DNA of 64,000 nucleotides from Dehalococcoidia bacterium (GCA_041653995.1 JBAZEK010000002.1:546882-610881), one strand, 5' to 3'. Shown: positions 1 to 9,298, counted from the first letter of the stretch. Numbers and translations: made by a program. Notes: generated by a model not told the origin, from the sequence alone.

Positions 1-240
1 CAGTGCCAGTCCCCAGACCTTCCGCATAAGTGCGCAGATCCCTCCTGCTATATCGATCAGGCCCAGTATGATCAAAGGGATTGAGATTACAGGTATCAAC
101 GTGTTCAGCCACAGGGGCATCTGGGTAACGAAACCGACGAGCGCCCCGCCGATCATTAAACCGAAACCCAGGATTAACGCGGCAGCACCCGCGATTATAT
201 CCAGTATGCCCGCAGTAACAGGTTTCCATGTCTTGTTCAT
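1..240 (-). CDS. small membrane protein, 3' part missing (runs off window)
   Basis: Read on the minus strand from an ATG at 240-238, this frame stays open to the window edge (at least 80 residues) and encodes an almost wholly hydrophobic protein starting MNKTWKPVTAGILDI. It has glycine- and alanine-rich membrane spans at about residues 8-35 and 45-70. The start codon overlaps the TGA of the upstream deacylase gene as ATGA, which suggests translational coupling. It resembles small multi-span proteins annotated as hypothetical membrane proteins; no function is recognised. The overlap and composition make the gene likely real, though its end cannot be seen. Confidence 0.72.
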   Translation of the reverse strand, partial: MNKTWKPVTAGILDIIAGAAALILGFGLMIGGALVGFVTQMPLWLNTLIPVISIPLIILGLIDIAGGICALMRKVWGLAL

Positions 241-1868
241 TCAGTTGCCTCCTTAACCGGGTTTAATGCCGAAATGCTCATCGGCGGCAGCCCCGACAGG
301 TTCGGATACAGTCCGGGCACATTCCAGGTACGTTTGATTATCTTTCCTGCCTTGTCGCCGGTAAGCTCGCTGTTGTCGACTGCCAGCACCCCATTCACGA
401 TGACATACGGTATGCCGTAGGAAGCCTGACCCGGCTCGATATAGGTGGATTTATCAATGACAGTTGCAGGATTAAAAAGCACCAGATCGGCATCGCAACC
501 AACCTGAACCCTGCCCTTTTTATCCAGACCGAGCCAGTGGGCGGCCATGCCCGAGGTACGGGCCAGCGCGGTGCGCAGGTCACACACTCCCTGCTGCCTT
601 ACCCAATATCCAAGGAAGTGCGCAAATGCGCCGGCATCCTTAGGATGACCGGCGTATTTGCCCGTAACTTTATCCACCGTCATGGTGCAATCGTTTTCTA
701 TCATTACATACGGATTGCTCATCCAGAACTTCTGTTTGGCTGGCTTGTAAAGATGCCCCACCAACATGGGGTCGGGGATCTCCTTGTCCTTCACCTTCTT
801 TCTGACATACAGGAACTGCTCGATGCTGGAGAAGCGTTCTCCCGCCTGCATGTATACCTTGCCGTCGATCACCACGGTGGACGGTACCTCAAGGTCGGAG
901 ACCTGTGATTCCATCAACTGCATCAGCATCTCGGGGGGATAGTCGAAAATCGCGGCGCCCAGCTCGGTCAGAAAAGCATCGTAACCGTACCAATCAATGC
1001 CAAGCCTCAAACCTTCGTCCATGCCCTCGTATATGGCCTCCAGCACCGGTCCCGAGCTGCGCGGTACCACCGTCGGCCCGCCGCCTGTATGTGAGATTAT
1101 ATAAGGTATGTTCGCATCCCTTGCCGTGCTTATAGCTTCATTGACAGCTTTCACGGCTCCTCCCGGCGTGTAGGCGTCTCTGACGTGGCTGGCGGCGCAA
1201 CCTCCATACTCAGCCGCTACCTTTGCCAGTGCCAACATCTCGCTGTAGGTAGCGCCCGGGCCGTAAAACGGGCCGAACGAGACGCCGACGGCGCCGTCTT
1301 TCATTCCCTGCCGCAACATGTCAGCCATTTTTGCCAGCTGCTCGGGCGTGGCCGGCGTCCGGTAATTGGGCACGCCCACCGCCTCACGCATGGAGTTATG
1401 GCCGATAAGTACTGCTACATTGGCATACAGCCCCTCCTGCTCCGCCCGTTCCGCGTATTTGGAAAAAGTCACGTCCCTCAGTATTCCGCAATTGCCGGTG
1501 ACCTCGGTGGTTATGCCGTCCTGAATGTATAGAGGAGCACCGCCGTCACCCAGGTCCGAGATGTGGCTGTGAATATTTATGAATCCCGGCGCCACCACCA
1601 GGCCCGCTGCGTCGATCTCCCTCGCGCCGTTCAGCTTCTGGGCAGAGGGAACGATGGCGGTGATTATTCCATCTTTAATACCAACATTTGCCAGCCCGTC
1701 AAAACCGGTAAGCGGGTCGATCACCCGGCCATTGTTGATGGCTATATCATAATAGTTCGTTTCTTCCTGTATATCCGAGGCCAGAGTATCTGCGCTAAAG
1801 AACGCGGGTGTTACAACTGAAGCCGTAATTACCAGGCATATCAAAAGGATAACTGCAAACCTTTTCAC
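237..1868 (-). CDS. exported N-acyl-D-amino-acid deacylase (D-aminoacylase family amidohydrolase)
   Basis: This is a metal-dependent amidohydrolase of the D-aminoacylase family, which removes acyl groups from N-acyl-D-amino acids. Family marks are an N-terminal strand ending in PGFINIHSH (HxH metal ligands), a GNCG stretch, SHVRD and SHTGGG motifs in the barrel, and the C-terminal return of the beta-sandwich (GCDADLVLF). The N-terminus is a signal peptide (KRF, then a hydrophobic core to about residue 30), so the enzyme is exported or membrane-held. An ATG exists at 1886, but GGAGG at 1884-1880 lies inside that extension and sits 11 nt before a GTG at 1868; the GTG start also puts Lys-Arg directly before the hydrophobic core. 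The next gene overlaps by ATGA. The exact acyl-amino acid substrate cannot be told. Confidence 0.88.
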   Translation of the reverse strand: MKRFAVILLICLVITASVVTPAFFSADTLASDIQEETNYYDIAINNGRVIDPLTGFDGLANVGIKDGIITAIVPSAQKLNGAREIDAAGLVVAPGFINIHSHISDLGDGGAPLYIQDGITTEVTGNCGILRDVTFSKYAERAEQEGLYANVAVLIGHNSMREAVGVPNYRTPATPEQLAKMADMLRQGMKDGAVGVSFGPFYGPGATYSEMLALAKVAAEYGGCAASHVRDAYTPGGAVKAVNEAISTARDANIPYIISHTGGGPTVVPRSSGPVLEAIYEGMDEGLRLGIDWYGYDAFLTELGAAIFDYPPEMLMQLMESQVSDLEVPSTVVIDGKVYMQAGERFSSIEQFLYVRKKVKDKEIPDPMLVGHLYKPAKQKFWMSNPYVMIENDCTMTVDKVTGKYAGHPKDAGAFAHFLGYWVRQQGVCDLRTALARTSGMAAHWLGLDKKGRVQVGCDADLVLFNPATVIDKSTYIEPGQASYGIPYVIVNGVLAVDNSELTGDKAGKIIKRTWNVPGLYPNLSGLPPMSISALNPVKEATE

Positions 1869-1886
1869 TGTGATTCCAACCTCCAT

Positions 1887-2229
1887 GTCTGAATTTACTT
1901 GATTAAGATGAAGCGTGCGAATGAGATTACACTTTTCTTACATAGCCAATAAAAGAACTACCCCCTTCAGTGAGCAATAATTCGGTTTCAAGAATTTTAA
2001 CCCAACCACACCGGCAACGCCACATTTTTGCCAAATGCATGGATAAAGCCGGTGTGATTATAATATACTGTAGCCGGTCGGCGATCAGGTGATAGAAGAT
2101 TATGGGTACAAAGAAATAACCTGTGATCTGCTAATAGATGTGTTGCACTCGGTTCTGGATGACCATGCAACGGTTATCGCGGTTGATTTCAAACAGTGAT
2201 GCATCGGCATGTAGCTGCAAGGAGGAAAC
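1887..2229. other. intergenic region with possible promoter and micro-ORF
   Basis: This is the 343-bp gap between the divergent deacylase and TspO-like genes. A TATAAT hexamer at 2059-2064 could be a -10 element toward the plus strand, but no good -35 lies at the right distance. A GTG-initiated 36-codon frame (2089-2199) is listed separately. No hairpin terminator or repeat was seen. Confidence 0.4.
2089..2199 (+). CDS. possible 36-residue micro-protein or gene remnant
   Basis: From GTG at 2089 to TGA at 2197-2199 this frame reads as a plausible soluble, acidic peptide (EDYGYKEITCDLLIDVLHSV, then a short hydrophobic strand ending VDFKQ). It begins just after an in-frame TAG at 2071. There is no clear ribosome binding site. 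Composition is protein-like, so it could be a remnant of a longer gene or a short peptide. No family is recognised and chance is not excluded. Confidence 0.2.
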   Translation: MIEDYGYKEITCDLLIDVLHSVLDDHATVIAVDFKQ

Positions 2230-3015
2230 ATGGGTAACAGGGGTCTGTCGATCATTCTATCGGTGCTTAATCTGGCTGGATTTGCAGGCGTCGTGGCTGT
2301 TAATTACCTGGCCAATGCTCTCCCTATAAACAATAAGACTACCGGGCAGCTGTCCGACCAGTACCCGAACCTGTTTGTGCCGGCGGGGTTGACCTTTGCC
2401 ATCTGGGGGCTTATCTATCTGCTGCTGGCTATCTTTGTGGTATACAGCTTGATAGTCGCTTTTAAAGCCGGCGCAAAGCGCTCTTTTATCAATAGCATAA
2501 GCATATTTTTCTTCCTTACCTGTGTGGCCAATGTTGGGTGGATATTCGCCTGGCATTATGAAATACTCCCTCTGTCAATGATACTGATGATATTGCTGCT
2601 GGCCTGTCTGATCGCGATTTACATCCGTCTATCGATCGGCAAATCGGATGCATCCACCCGGCAGAAATACCTGGTTCATCTGCCTTTCAGCGTATACCTG
2701 GGTTGGATTACCATAGCAACGATTGCCAATGCAACAGCTTTGCTTGCTGCGTCCGGCTGGGACATGTTGGGGCCGGGCGGACAATTCTGGACGATAGCCG
2801 TTATTTCAATCGGCATCGCTATCGCGCTGATGGTCGTACTGCGGCAAAGGGATATATATTTCGGGCTGGTTATTGTCTGGGCATTGATCGGAATTCTGAT
2901 AAAAAGGCTGGCGGACCCGGTGCCGTACCAGAGTATAATAGTCGCTGTAGCAGCAGGTTTAATTCTCGTTTCACTCAGCATACTAATCCAGATTGTCAGG
3001 CGAAAAGTGTATTAG
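2230..3015 (+). CDS. TspO/MBR-like tryptophan-rich sensory membrane protein
   Basis: This is a 261-residue protein with about seven or eight hydrophobic spans. The segment FVPAGLTFAIWGLIYLLLA near residue 50 matches the conserved start of TspO/peripheral-benzodiazepine-receptor-like proteins (PxGxxFxxxWxxxY), and tryptophans cluster again in VGWIFAWHYE and YLGWITIA. It is longer than classical five-span TspO (about 160 residues) and fits the extended family often annotated as tryptophan-rich sensory protein. A strong AAGGAGG lies just before the ATG. Its ligand is unknown; porphyrin or lipid binding is only a family-based guess. Confidence 0.7.
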   Translation: MGNRGLSIILSVLNLAGFAGVVAVNYLANALPINNKTTGQLSDQYPNLFVPAGLTFAIWGLIYLLLAIFVVYSLIVAFKAGAKRSFINSISIFFFLTCVANVGWIFAWHYEILPLSMILMILLLACLIAIYIRLSIGKSDASTRQKYLVHLPFSVYLGWITIATIANATALLAASGWDMLGPGGQFWTIAVISIGIAIALMVVLRQRDIYFGLVIVWALIGILIKRLADPVPYQSIIVAVAAGLILVSLSILIQIVRRKVY

Positions 3016-3107
3016 TCTTTGAATCCGCTACAAGTGTAAGACCCGCACGCACTGTGCTATATTATCACCGTATAATTCGGCTAAAAAGCTACGCCTGTTA
3101 AATCCGT

Positions 3108-4508
3108 ATGCCTAAAAAAAGAGCACACAATCTCGAAGCGCTTGCCAGGACATGGCGTATATTCCTGACCGAGCCTCTGAAACGGACGAGCGGCGAGTTT
3201 TCTTCGATCGTGGTTGTGCTCAGTTTCGCCGTTCTGATAGCAGTGGGCACCTTCCTGCTATTATTGCCGTTAGCAAGTAAAGCAGGCAAGGTCACGTCGC
3301 CGGTGGACGCATTCTTCACCGCCACATCCGCGGTGTGCGTAACCGGATTGGTTGTGCAGGACACTGCTACTCACTGGTCTCTTTTCGGTCAGATAGTTTT
3401 ACTGGCTATGATTCAACTGGGCGGTCTGGGTTTCATGGTCAGCGCCACACTGCTGGTTCTGATGCTGGGAAGAAGGATAGGGCTGCGGGAAAAATTGCTG
3501 ATCGGTGAAAGTCTGGGCGCACCGAAGCTGGGTGGTGTGACCGGTATGGTTAAGAAAATAGCCGTCTTTACCTTGATATCGGAAGGCATAGGTACAATAA
3601 TTTTCTACATGCATTTCTCATCTCAGCATTCTTACGATATGCCTCTCTGGCAGGCGCTCTTTCAATCTGTTTCTGCATTCAATAATGCCGGGTTTGACCT
3701 CTTCGGCAACTTTCAGAGCCTTACGGGCCGTCAGAGCGACATATTGCTGCTTTTAACAACGGCTGCTTTGGTTATCCTCGGCGGCATCAGCTATATGGTG
3801 GTGGCCGATATATTTATAAAGCGCCGCTTTTCCAATTTCACGCTTGACACCAAGATAGTCCTGATGGGCAGTTTGACCCTGCTGGTGTTCGGGACAGCGG
3901 TCATATTTGTTGCCGAGTATATCAATCCGTCTACACTGGCCCGTCTATCACTGGGAGACAAGCTGCTGGTGGCTTTTTTTCAGTCCACTAATGCCCGCAC
4001 AGCAGGTTTTACGGCTATAAATATGGCTCAGATAACGCCATACTGTCTTTTCTTCATATTGGTCCTCATGTTTATCGGTGGCGCTGCAGGTTCTACTGCC
4101 GGCGGTATAAAAGTAAATACCTTTGGTATCCTGATGGCCACGTTTTTCAGTTCGCTCAGAGGGAAGGAATATGCGGGTATATACGGAAAAGAGTTCATTA
4201 CACAACAAATATACAGAGCAATCGCAGTTGTGATTCTTTCGCTGACAGTGATCATAATGGTCACATTTATCCTGACTGTCACTGAGACATTTGATTTTCT
4301 GGCTATATTCTTCGAAGCCGTATCTGCGTTCTCCAATACGGGGCTGTCAGCCGGAATAACACCGGATTTATCCCTGGGAGGGAAGCTAACAGTGATCGTC
4401 ACCATGTTTATCGGGAGATTGGGGCCGCTTTTCCTGACTTTATACCTGCTGGAACACCAGAAAATCAGCACGCACCGTTATCCGCAGGAATCGATCAGAA
4501 TCGTATAG
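3108..4508 (+). CDS. ktrB: KtrB/TrkH-type potassium channel subunit
   Basis: This is the ion-conducting membrane subunit of a Ktr/Trk potassium uptake system (466 residues, usual length for KtrB). All four pore loops with their selectivity-filter glycines are visible: SAVCVTGL near residue 74, SAFNNAGF near 190, NARTAGF near 298 and SAFSNTGL near 410. Helices follow the M1-P-M2 pattern four times. The gene ends 8 nt before ktrA, whose product is the expected cytosolic gating partner, so the two form an operon. No clear ribosome binding site precedes the ATG. Confidence 0.94.
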   Translation: MPKKRAHNLEALARTWRIFLTEPLKRTSGEFSSIVVVLSFAVLIAVGTFLLLLPLASKAGKVTSPVDAFFTATSAVCVTGLVVQDTATHWSLFGQIVLLAMIQLGGLGFMVSATLLVLMLGRRIGLREKLLIGESLGAPKLGGVTGMVKKIAVFTLISEGIGTIIFYMHFSSQHSYDMPLWQALFQSVSAFNNAGFDLFGNFQSLTGRQSDILLLLTTAALVILGGISYMVVADIFIKRRFSNFTLDTKIVLMGSLTLLVFGTAVIFVAEYINPSTLARLSLGDKLLVAFFQSTNARTAGFTAINMAQITPYCLFFILVLMFIGGAAGSTAGGIKVNTFGILMATFFSSLRGKEYAGIYGKEFITQQIYRAIAVVILSLTVIIMVTFILTVTETFDFLAIFFEAVSAFSNTGLSAGITPDLSLGGKLTVIVTMFIGRLGPLFLTLYLLEHQKISTHRYPQESIRIV

Positions 4509-4516
4509 GAGGCGAA

Positions 4517-5194
4517 ATGAAAGGACAGGTCGCTGTTTTAGGCATCGGGCGTTTCGGTTATAGCCTGGCTGAAACGCTGTATGAAATGGGCCATGACGTG
4601 ATGGTCATGGATATCGACTTGAAACGCGTACAGGCCATATCGTCCCACGTCACTCATGCCGTGCAGGGCGATTCCACAGACGAGTCCGTGCTCAGGGACC
4701 TGGACATCAGCGAATTCGAAATAGTCGTTGTGGCGGTGGGGCCCAGCATTGAAAACAGCGTCTTAACTACTATTTTACTCAAACGGCTGGGAGTTAAGTA
4801 CGTGATATCCAGAGCCATAAACGAACTTCATGGAAGTATACTGCAAAAGATCGGTGCCGATCAGGTTGTGTTTCCCCAACGTGATATGGGGAGAAGAATA
4901 GCCCATGGCCTGATGCTTACAGAGGTACTGGATTATATGTCTATTACATCGGACTACGGGATCTCAAAAATCGATCCCCTGCCGCAATTTAACAATAAGT
5001 CCCTGGGTGAACTGGGATTCGGCAGAAAAGGAGAAAATGGAATAGCGGTCCTGCTGATACAGCGCGGCAAGGAGATTATTTTGCATCCGGGCGAGAAAGA
5101 AATCATCAAGAAAGGGGATGCCCTCATACTGGCCTCGGAAGATCAGAAGCTGGCCAGATTTTTTAAGGCGGCCAATAAACGCGCGTCAAATTAG
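4517..5194 (+). CDS. ktrA: KtrA/TrkA-type RCK regulatory subunit
   Basis: This is the cytosolic RCK protein that gates KtrB in response to bound nucleotide. The N-terminal Rossmann domain starts VAVLGIGRFGYSLAE (GxGxFG) with the acidic residue ending strand 2 in VMVMDID. It is followed by a C-terminal RCK_C domain from about residue 137 (FNNKSLGELGF to LILASEDQKL). Length (225) matches KtrA. AGGAGG sits right before the ATG, and the gene follows ktrB by 8 nt. Confidence 0.94.
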   Translation: MKGQVAVLGIGRFGYSLAETLYEMGHDVMVMDIDLKRVQAISSHVTHAVQGDSTDESVLRDLDISEFEIVVVAVGPSIENSVLTTILLKRLGVKYVISRAINELHGSILQKIGADQVVFPQRDMGRRIAHGLMLTEVLDYMSITSDYGISKIDPLPQFNNKSLGELGFGRKGENGIAVLLIQRGKEIILHPGEKEIIKKGDALILASEDQKLARFFKAANKRASN

Positions 5195-5340
5195 TTGTTT
5201 TATTTTAAGAGACGTTAATAGGGCAAGCCTCCTCACCTGATTGTGAAGCTGACCCTTGATACCGACAATCAGCACCTAAACTTTTTACCAGCCCATGCGT
5301 TTTAAATCTTACAAACGAATAAAAGGAGGATGTATTAAAT

Positions 5341-6414
5341 ATGCAACATTTCCGTTTGTATTCATTTCTGGCAGTACTCGTTGTCATGTCATTGGCGGTT
5401 ACATCAGCCTGCAGCACGGCACCTACAACTCCTGCTACACCTGCCGAGCCTGCAGTTCCGTCCACGACGCCGGTTACCACGGCTCCCCTGACGGCGCCCG
5501 TCACCGGTACCTCTGACCTGGTTATCACCAAAATCTGGCTCGACGGATTGATGGTCAAGTATTCTATTAAAAACATTGGAACTGCGGACACGCCGCAAAC
5601 GTACACGTATCTATATGTGAATGACCTCATGCCGACTATGGGCGGCTCCGGCTTTGTCGATGTTTTGAAGCCGGGAGAGGAGAAGGCGCTTGAATTCTCC
5701 AACTATCAGTGGCCTTACGATCAAGGTCTAAAAACACCTGAATTTGCGATCAACGTTAATCCCTCAGGCTATATCGATTTACGTCTTCAGAATAGCAAGG
5801 TCAAAGTATGCGCCGATGCCAATAATGAAGCCGGGGAAGCGATTGAGACCAACAACTGCAGGGTCATGCTGTTTGGCATGCTGTGGGATTACGACTTGCT
5901 TCGCGTGTCCAATCTGGCTACGTGGAGAAACAATGATGGCGACATCACAGATCCGGGAAGCGAGAGGAGCACGACGGGTGCTCATTTCCAGGTGCCCAAT
6001 GCTGACATGGAGATGACACCACAGCTGGAGATAATACCACCGCAGGTGCCGCAGAGTTGGATGCAGGGAACCTATGGCTATTTTTATTCCGACGGGATAA
6101 ATAGCTCTGCCAAAACGGCAGCCATTCAAATTCCTGCCAAGTTGCATTTTGTGGCCAGGGTCGGCCTGACGAGCAACGCAACGGGAAGCGACGGTGTGAC
6201 TATCAAGTTTGGGCTTAAGGACCTCAACGATAACATGACCTGGATAGCCAGCAAGAAAATTACTACACCGGGAGCGCTTGAGAACTGGGACATCAACCTG
6301 AGTGATTATGAAGGGCAGAAGGCCTTTATCCTGCTCCGTGTGGAAGCTGGCAATTCCCCTGTTAACGACTTTACTATCTGGAATCAGGCAAGGCTAATTC
6401 AGATTAACGATTAG
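5341..6414 (+). CDS. lipoprotein with a CARDB-like domain
   Basis: This 357-residue protein has a signal peptide ending in a lipobox (VTSAC, Cys at about residue 24), followed by a Thr/Pro-rich linker to about residue 55. Next comes a beta-rich domain resembling CARDB adhesion modules: SDLVITKIWLDG, IKNIGTA, LKPGEE and EAIETNNC (about residues 58-178). The remaining 180 residues form a second beta-rich region of unrecognised type. It is likely anchored outside the membrane. The ATG is preceded by AAAGGAGG at a spacing of about 11 nt. Function is unknown; a binding or adhesion role is an inference. Confidence 0.78.
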   Translation: MQHFRLYSFLAVLVVMSLAVTSACSTAPTTPATPAEPAVPSTTPVTTAPLTAPVTGTSDLVITKIWLDGLMVKYSIKNIGTADTPQTYTYLYVNDLMPTMGGSGFVDVLKPGEEKALEFSNYQWPYDQGLKTPEFAINVNPSGYIDLRLQNSKVKVCADANNEAGEAIETNNCRVMLFGMLWDYDLLRVSNLATWRNNDGDITDPGSERSTTGAHFQVPNADMEMTPQLEIIPPQVPQSWMQGTYGYFYSDGINSSAKTAAIQIPAKLHFVARVGLTSNATGSDGVTIKFGLKDLNDNMTWIASKKITTPGALENWDINLSDYEGQKAFILLRVEAGNSPVNDFTIWNQARLIQIND

Positions 6415-6710
6415 CTGCTCCTGAAGATGCCCTGACGGGCGAATCCTTGAGATGTTTTTGCGGACTCTGAAGCGATAATACGGTCTCACAATATCACGCC
6501 GGTCGCTGAGATCGACAGGTCCTTCAGGTCCGCAATGACATATTAATAATATAGAGCATTCGCCGATTTTAAATCAGCTGCCAAATTCTGCGAAGATAAC
6601 TCGATTGCGGCCCTTATCGCCAGGGAGATAACGGGCTTGCAGCAATAGACCGTGTGTATAGTTCCATTATTTAGCGCACCCGTTCAATAAGCCGGCAGGC
6701 TGCAATCGGC
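6415..6710. other. convergent intergenic region, no gene recognised
   Basis: This is a 296-bp gap between the convergent lipoprotein and M48 protease genes. A stretch around 6508-6540 (ACAGGTCC...AGGTCCGCAATGACA) looks like a short direct repeat of AGGTCC. The frame around 6560-6650 stays open for about 30 codons without a start and may be a gene remnant. There is no convincing terminator or RNA. Confidence 0.35.
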
Positions 6711-7904
6711 CTACAGTCTATGCGTGGTGTCACAGCGGGGGCAGGTGAAGCTGTTGCCGTGAAAATCGGGTGGTATCTTGAATTTCAAGCCGCAGTTACA
6801 GGTGAGCTCGCGATATTTATGCAGTTTCCATAATACGTCCGAGGCCTCGCGCGCCCTCTCTTTTTCTGCTGGAGTAACGGCTGCGCCGACCTCGTCGCGT
6901 TGGGCTGTAACATCGCCTGAGACCAGCGACGAATTCGGGATGATACTTCCTCCGCCTTTGTGCGCCTGGTTGTAAGCGGCTTCGTAACCGGCCAGTGATA
7001 CATTGCCGGCCATGGCACGCAGTATGCGTATCCTCTCGGAGATGGGAGGATGTGTGCTTGAGAGATCTTCCGCCACCCGTCCTCTCTTCCGAAAAGGATT
7101 GATTATGAACATGGGGGCAGTGGCACTATTAACGGATTTAAGCTGCTCTGTTGAAAGGGCGATCTTCTCCAGTGCCGAGGCCAGTCCTTCCGGATACCTG
7201 GTATACAGTGCTGACGACGCGTCAGCCAGGTATTCCCTTTTACGAGAGATTGCCAGGTAGATAAACTGCGCCATGATCGGGGCCAGAATCATAAAGGCGA
7301 TGGCTGCCAGCAGGATTATTATCTGCGCGCCTCCCCCGCCGGAAGAGCTCCGCCTGGTGCCTCCCGTGAAAAATAGCACGCGTGAGCCGTACCATGCAAT
7401 TATGACGATGGTGCCCAGCAATACGCTGCACATCGCCATCAGCAGGACGTCCCGGTTCCTGATATGGGCCATCTCATGGCCGACGACTCCCTGCAACTCA
7501 TCACGGGTCAGCTTTTGCAGCAGGCCGGAGGTCACGGCCAGCGTAGCATGGTTTTTATCCCTCCCGGTGGCGAAGGCATTCATCGCCGGATCATCGACAA
7601 TATAGATATCGGGCATCTTCTCCAGGCCGGAGGCTATCTTCATCTCCTCCACCACGTTATAAATGCGCGGCATGTCATCGGGACCGATTTTCCTGGCCTT
7701 GGTTAAAGAAAGCAGTATGCTGTCCCCCTGGAAATAGCCCACCAGCGTCATAACAATCCAGATCAGGAGGGCGAGAATGAGACCGAAGGACCAATCGCCG
7801 AGCAGAGTCTGCCCCAGGAAGCTGCCCAGCAGCAGCAACATGATGCCCATTGCTGTAACGAGAATAACCGACCTTACCTGGTTATCCCTGATCTGTTCCC
7901 ACAT
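6711..7904 (-). CDS. HtpX-like M48 membrane zinc protease with C-terminal zinc ribbon
   Basis: This is an integral-membrane M48 metalloprotease of the HtpX group, which degrades misfolded membrane proteins. It has two N-terminal membrane spans (about 10-58), zinc ligands H143 and H147 with catalytic E144 in GHEMAH, third ligand E224 in REYLADAS, and two further spans between. Unlike standard HtpX (about 290 residues) it has a C-terminal extension of about 100 residues ending in a zinc-ribbon-like CNCG/CPRC pair. It lies 17 nt downstream of lemA on the same strand, a common pairing. Confidence 0.9.
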   Translation of the reverse strand: MWEQIRDNQVRSVILVTAMGIMLLLLGSFLGQTLLGDWSFGLILALLIWIVMTLVGYFQGDSILLSLTKARKIGPDDMPRIYNVVEEMKIASGLEKMPDIYIVDDPAMNAFATGRDKNHATLAVTSGLLQKLTRDELQGVVGHEMAHIRNRDVLLMAMCSVLLGTIVIIAWYGSRVLFFTGGTRRSSSGGGGAQIIILLAAIAFMILAPIMAQFIYLAISRKREYLADASSALYTRYPEGLASALEKIALSTEQLKSVNSATAPMFIINPFRKRGRVAEDLSSTHPPISERIRILRAMAGNVSLAGYEAAYNQAHKGGGSIIPNSSLVSGDVTAQRDEVGAAVTPAEKERAREASDVLWKLHKYRELTCNCGLKFKIPPDFHGNSFTCPRCDTTHRL

Positions 7905-7921
7905 GATATGGCCGGCACCGT

Positions 7922-8488
7922 TTAACTGAAGCTTACTTTGGGAGCCTCGCGTTCGACCGCATCGGTGACTTCAAAGGACTCGCTTGCTTTGAAGTTTCCC
8001 ATGGAAGCTATGATATTGGAGGGGAACATCTCTATCTTGTTGTTATATTGCATCACGGAGTCGTTGTAGAACTGCCGCGAGAAGCTGATCTTGTTCTCAG
8101 TGGAGGTCAGCTCCTCCTGCAGGGCCAGGAAATTCTGGCTGGCTTTGAGGTCGGGATAATTCTCGGCCACGGCAAACAGCCTGCCCAGAGCCTGGCTCAG
8201 CACGCCTTCCGCCCTGGCCTGCGCGGCCACGCCGCTGTCCACTGCCTTGATGGCCATGTTCCTGGCATTGGTCACTGCCTCAAGCGTGCCTCTTTCGTGC
8301 TGCATATAGCCCTTTACCGTCTCGGTCAGGTTGGGTATGAGATCATGCCGCCTTTTGAGCTGTACATCGATCTGCGCCCAGGCGTTTTTAACCTGGTTCC
8401 GCGCGCCCACCAGCCCGTTGTAAATACCTGCGATTACCAGGACTATGATAATGGCAACGGCGATTATTACGAAGATAGCAATCAGCAT
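7922..8488 (-). CDS. lemA: LemA family protein
   Basis: This is a 188-residue LemA protein with one N-terminal membrane anchor (residues 2-24), then the family's helical domain with the signatures NQVKNAWAQIDVQLKRRHDLIPNL and ISFSRQFYNDSVMQYN. LemA proteins are membrane-anchored with the helical part outside; their biochemical role is not settled. The gene lies between the zinc-ribbon gene (17 nt upstream) and the M48 protease (17 nt downstream), which suggests co-expression in an envelope quality-control unit. Confidence 0.93.
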   Translation of the reverse strand: MLIAIFVIIAVAIIIVLVIAGIYNGLVGARNQVKNAWAQIDVQLKRRHDLIPNLTETVKGYMQHERGTLEAVTNARNMAIKAVDSGVAAQARAEGVLSQALGRLFAVAENYPDLKASQNFLALQEELTSTENKISFSRQFYNDSVMQYNNKIEMFPSNIIASMGNFKASESFEVTDAVEREAPKVSFS

Positions 8489-8505
8489 TATTTTTACCTC
8501 CGATC

Positions 8506-8925
8506 TTATGATTTGCCCTGAAGAGTATCCCTGATATAGAAAAGAGCCATATACAGCGGATCCGCCGTATCAGGTTGATCAATTTTCAATTGCTCGATCA
8601 GGGCGCCCGATTCCCCGCCGTCGAACCACAGCCCGTGGCCGTAATTACATACATCTATGAGTATCTCCCGGCCTGATCCGATATCGATCTTTCTCATCGT
8701 TCTCCGGCAGATAGGGCATCTCCTGCTTTTTTCCGATGCATTCAGCGCAGGCCTCTGCATCAGGCTGTCTACCAGGTCCCGCGCAGTTTCCCTGGTCAGC
8801 GTATCCAGCAACAGCTCCAGTTCACCTCTATCGAACCATATGCCGCGGCAGGCCGCACAGTAATCGAGCTCGATTTTATCGAACTCGACCGCAGTCGTGG
8901 TTATCTTACATACCGGGCATTTCAC
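8506..8925 (-). CDS. double TFIIB-type zinc-ribbon protein
   Basis: This is a 139-residue soluble protein with two zf-TFIIB-like units: CPVC...CAACRGIWFDRGEL (residues 3-34) and CPIC...CNYGHGLWFDGGE (about 70-107). The second uses Cys-x3-His in place of a CxxC pair. Proteins of this type are common beside membrane-protein genes in environmental bacteria, with no defined biochemical role. It is encoded 17 nt upstream of lemA in the same operon. Confidence 0.82.
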   Translation of the reverse strand: MKCPVCKITTTAVEFDKIELDYCAACRGIWFDRGELELLLDTLTRETARDLVDSLMQRPALNASEKSRRCPICRRTMRKIDIGSGREILIDVCNYGHGLWFDGGESGALIEQLKIDQPDTADPLYMALFYIRDTLQGKS

Positions 8926-8953
8926 GATCGTTCATTTCCCGACCATTATTTTA

Positions 8954-9298
8954 CTACATGAAAACGTTATTGAAGGTTACCATGAGCAGGACAACTACGA
9001 TAGCCAGTACGAGCACACATCCCGCCAGCAGCCCGAATCCGAATGCCGCCCACAGCCCCTGCACCCTGGTGAATTGCTCGACATTCTCCCACCGCCTGTT
9101 CTTCCAGGCCCACCTTCCGCCTTTAATGCCCAGGATGACGGCCATAACAATGTTCACTACGGGTAGCAATGCCAGCAGGGCGATGTAAGTGCCGTTGCAC
9201 AGGCCCCAGATCCAGGTCATGAGGAAGGCGCCCCAGTTCCACCTCCCGGTTGCGACCGGCGCTGCGGTCCCCTTTGCATCGACTTTCATATCTGTCAT
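8954..9298 (-). CDS. small membrane protein (hypothetical)
   Basis: This is a 114-residue protein with a polar N-terminus and then GRWNWGAFLMTWIWGLCNG, a tryptophan-rich segment. A first hydrophobic span lies at about 38-60, a basic Trp-rich loop (KGGRWAWKNRRWENV) follows, and a second span lies at about 88-112. The WNWGAF start resembles short envelope proteins often found as single-domain hypotheticals. No function is assigned. It is the second gene of a minus-strand run (M81 lipoprotein to M48 protease) with gaps of only 17-28 nt. Confidence 0.72.
   Translation of the reverse strand: MTDMKVDAKGTAAPVATGRWNWGAFLMTWIWGLCNGTYIALLALLPVVNIVMAVILGIKGGRWAWKNRRWENVEQFTRVQGLWAAFGFGLLAGCVLVLAIVVVLLMVTFNNVFM

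Noticed and set aside
537..1820. Several plus-strand open frames across the deacylase gene
   Set aside because: They lie opposite the minus-strand D-aminoacylase, have no family motifs and biased composition, and are explained as reading-frame shadows.
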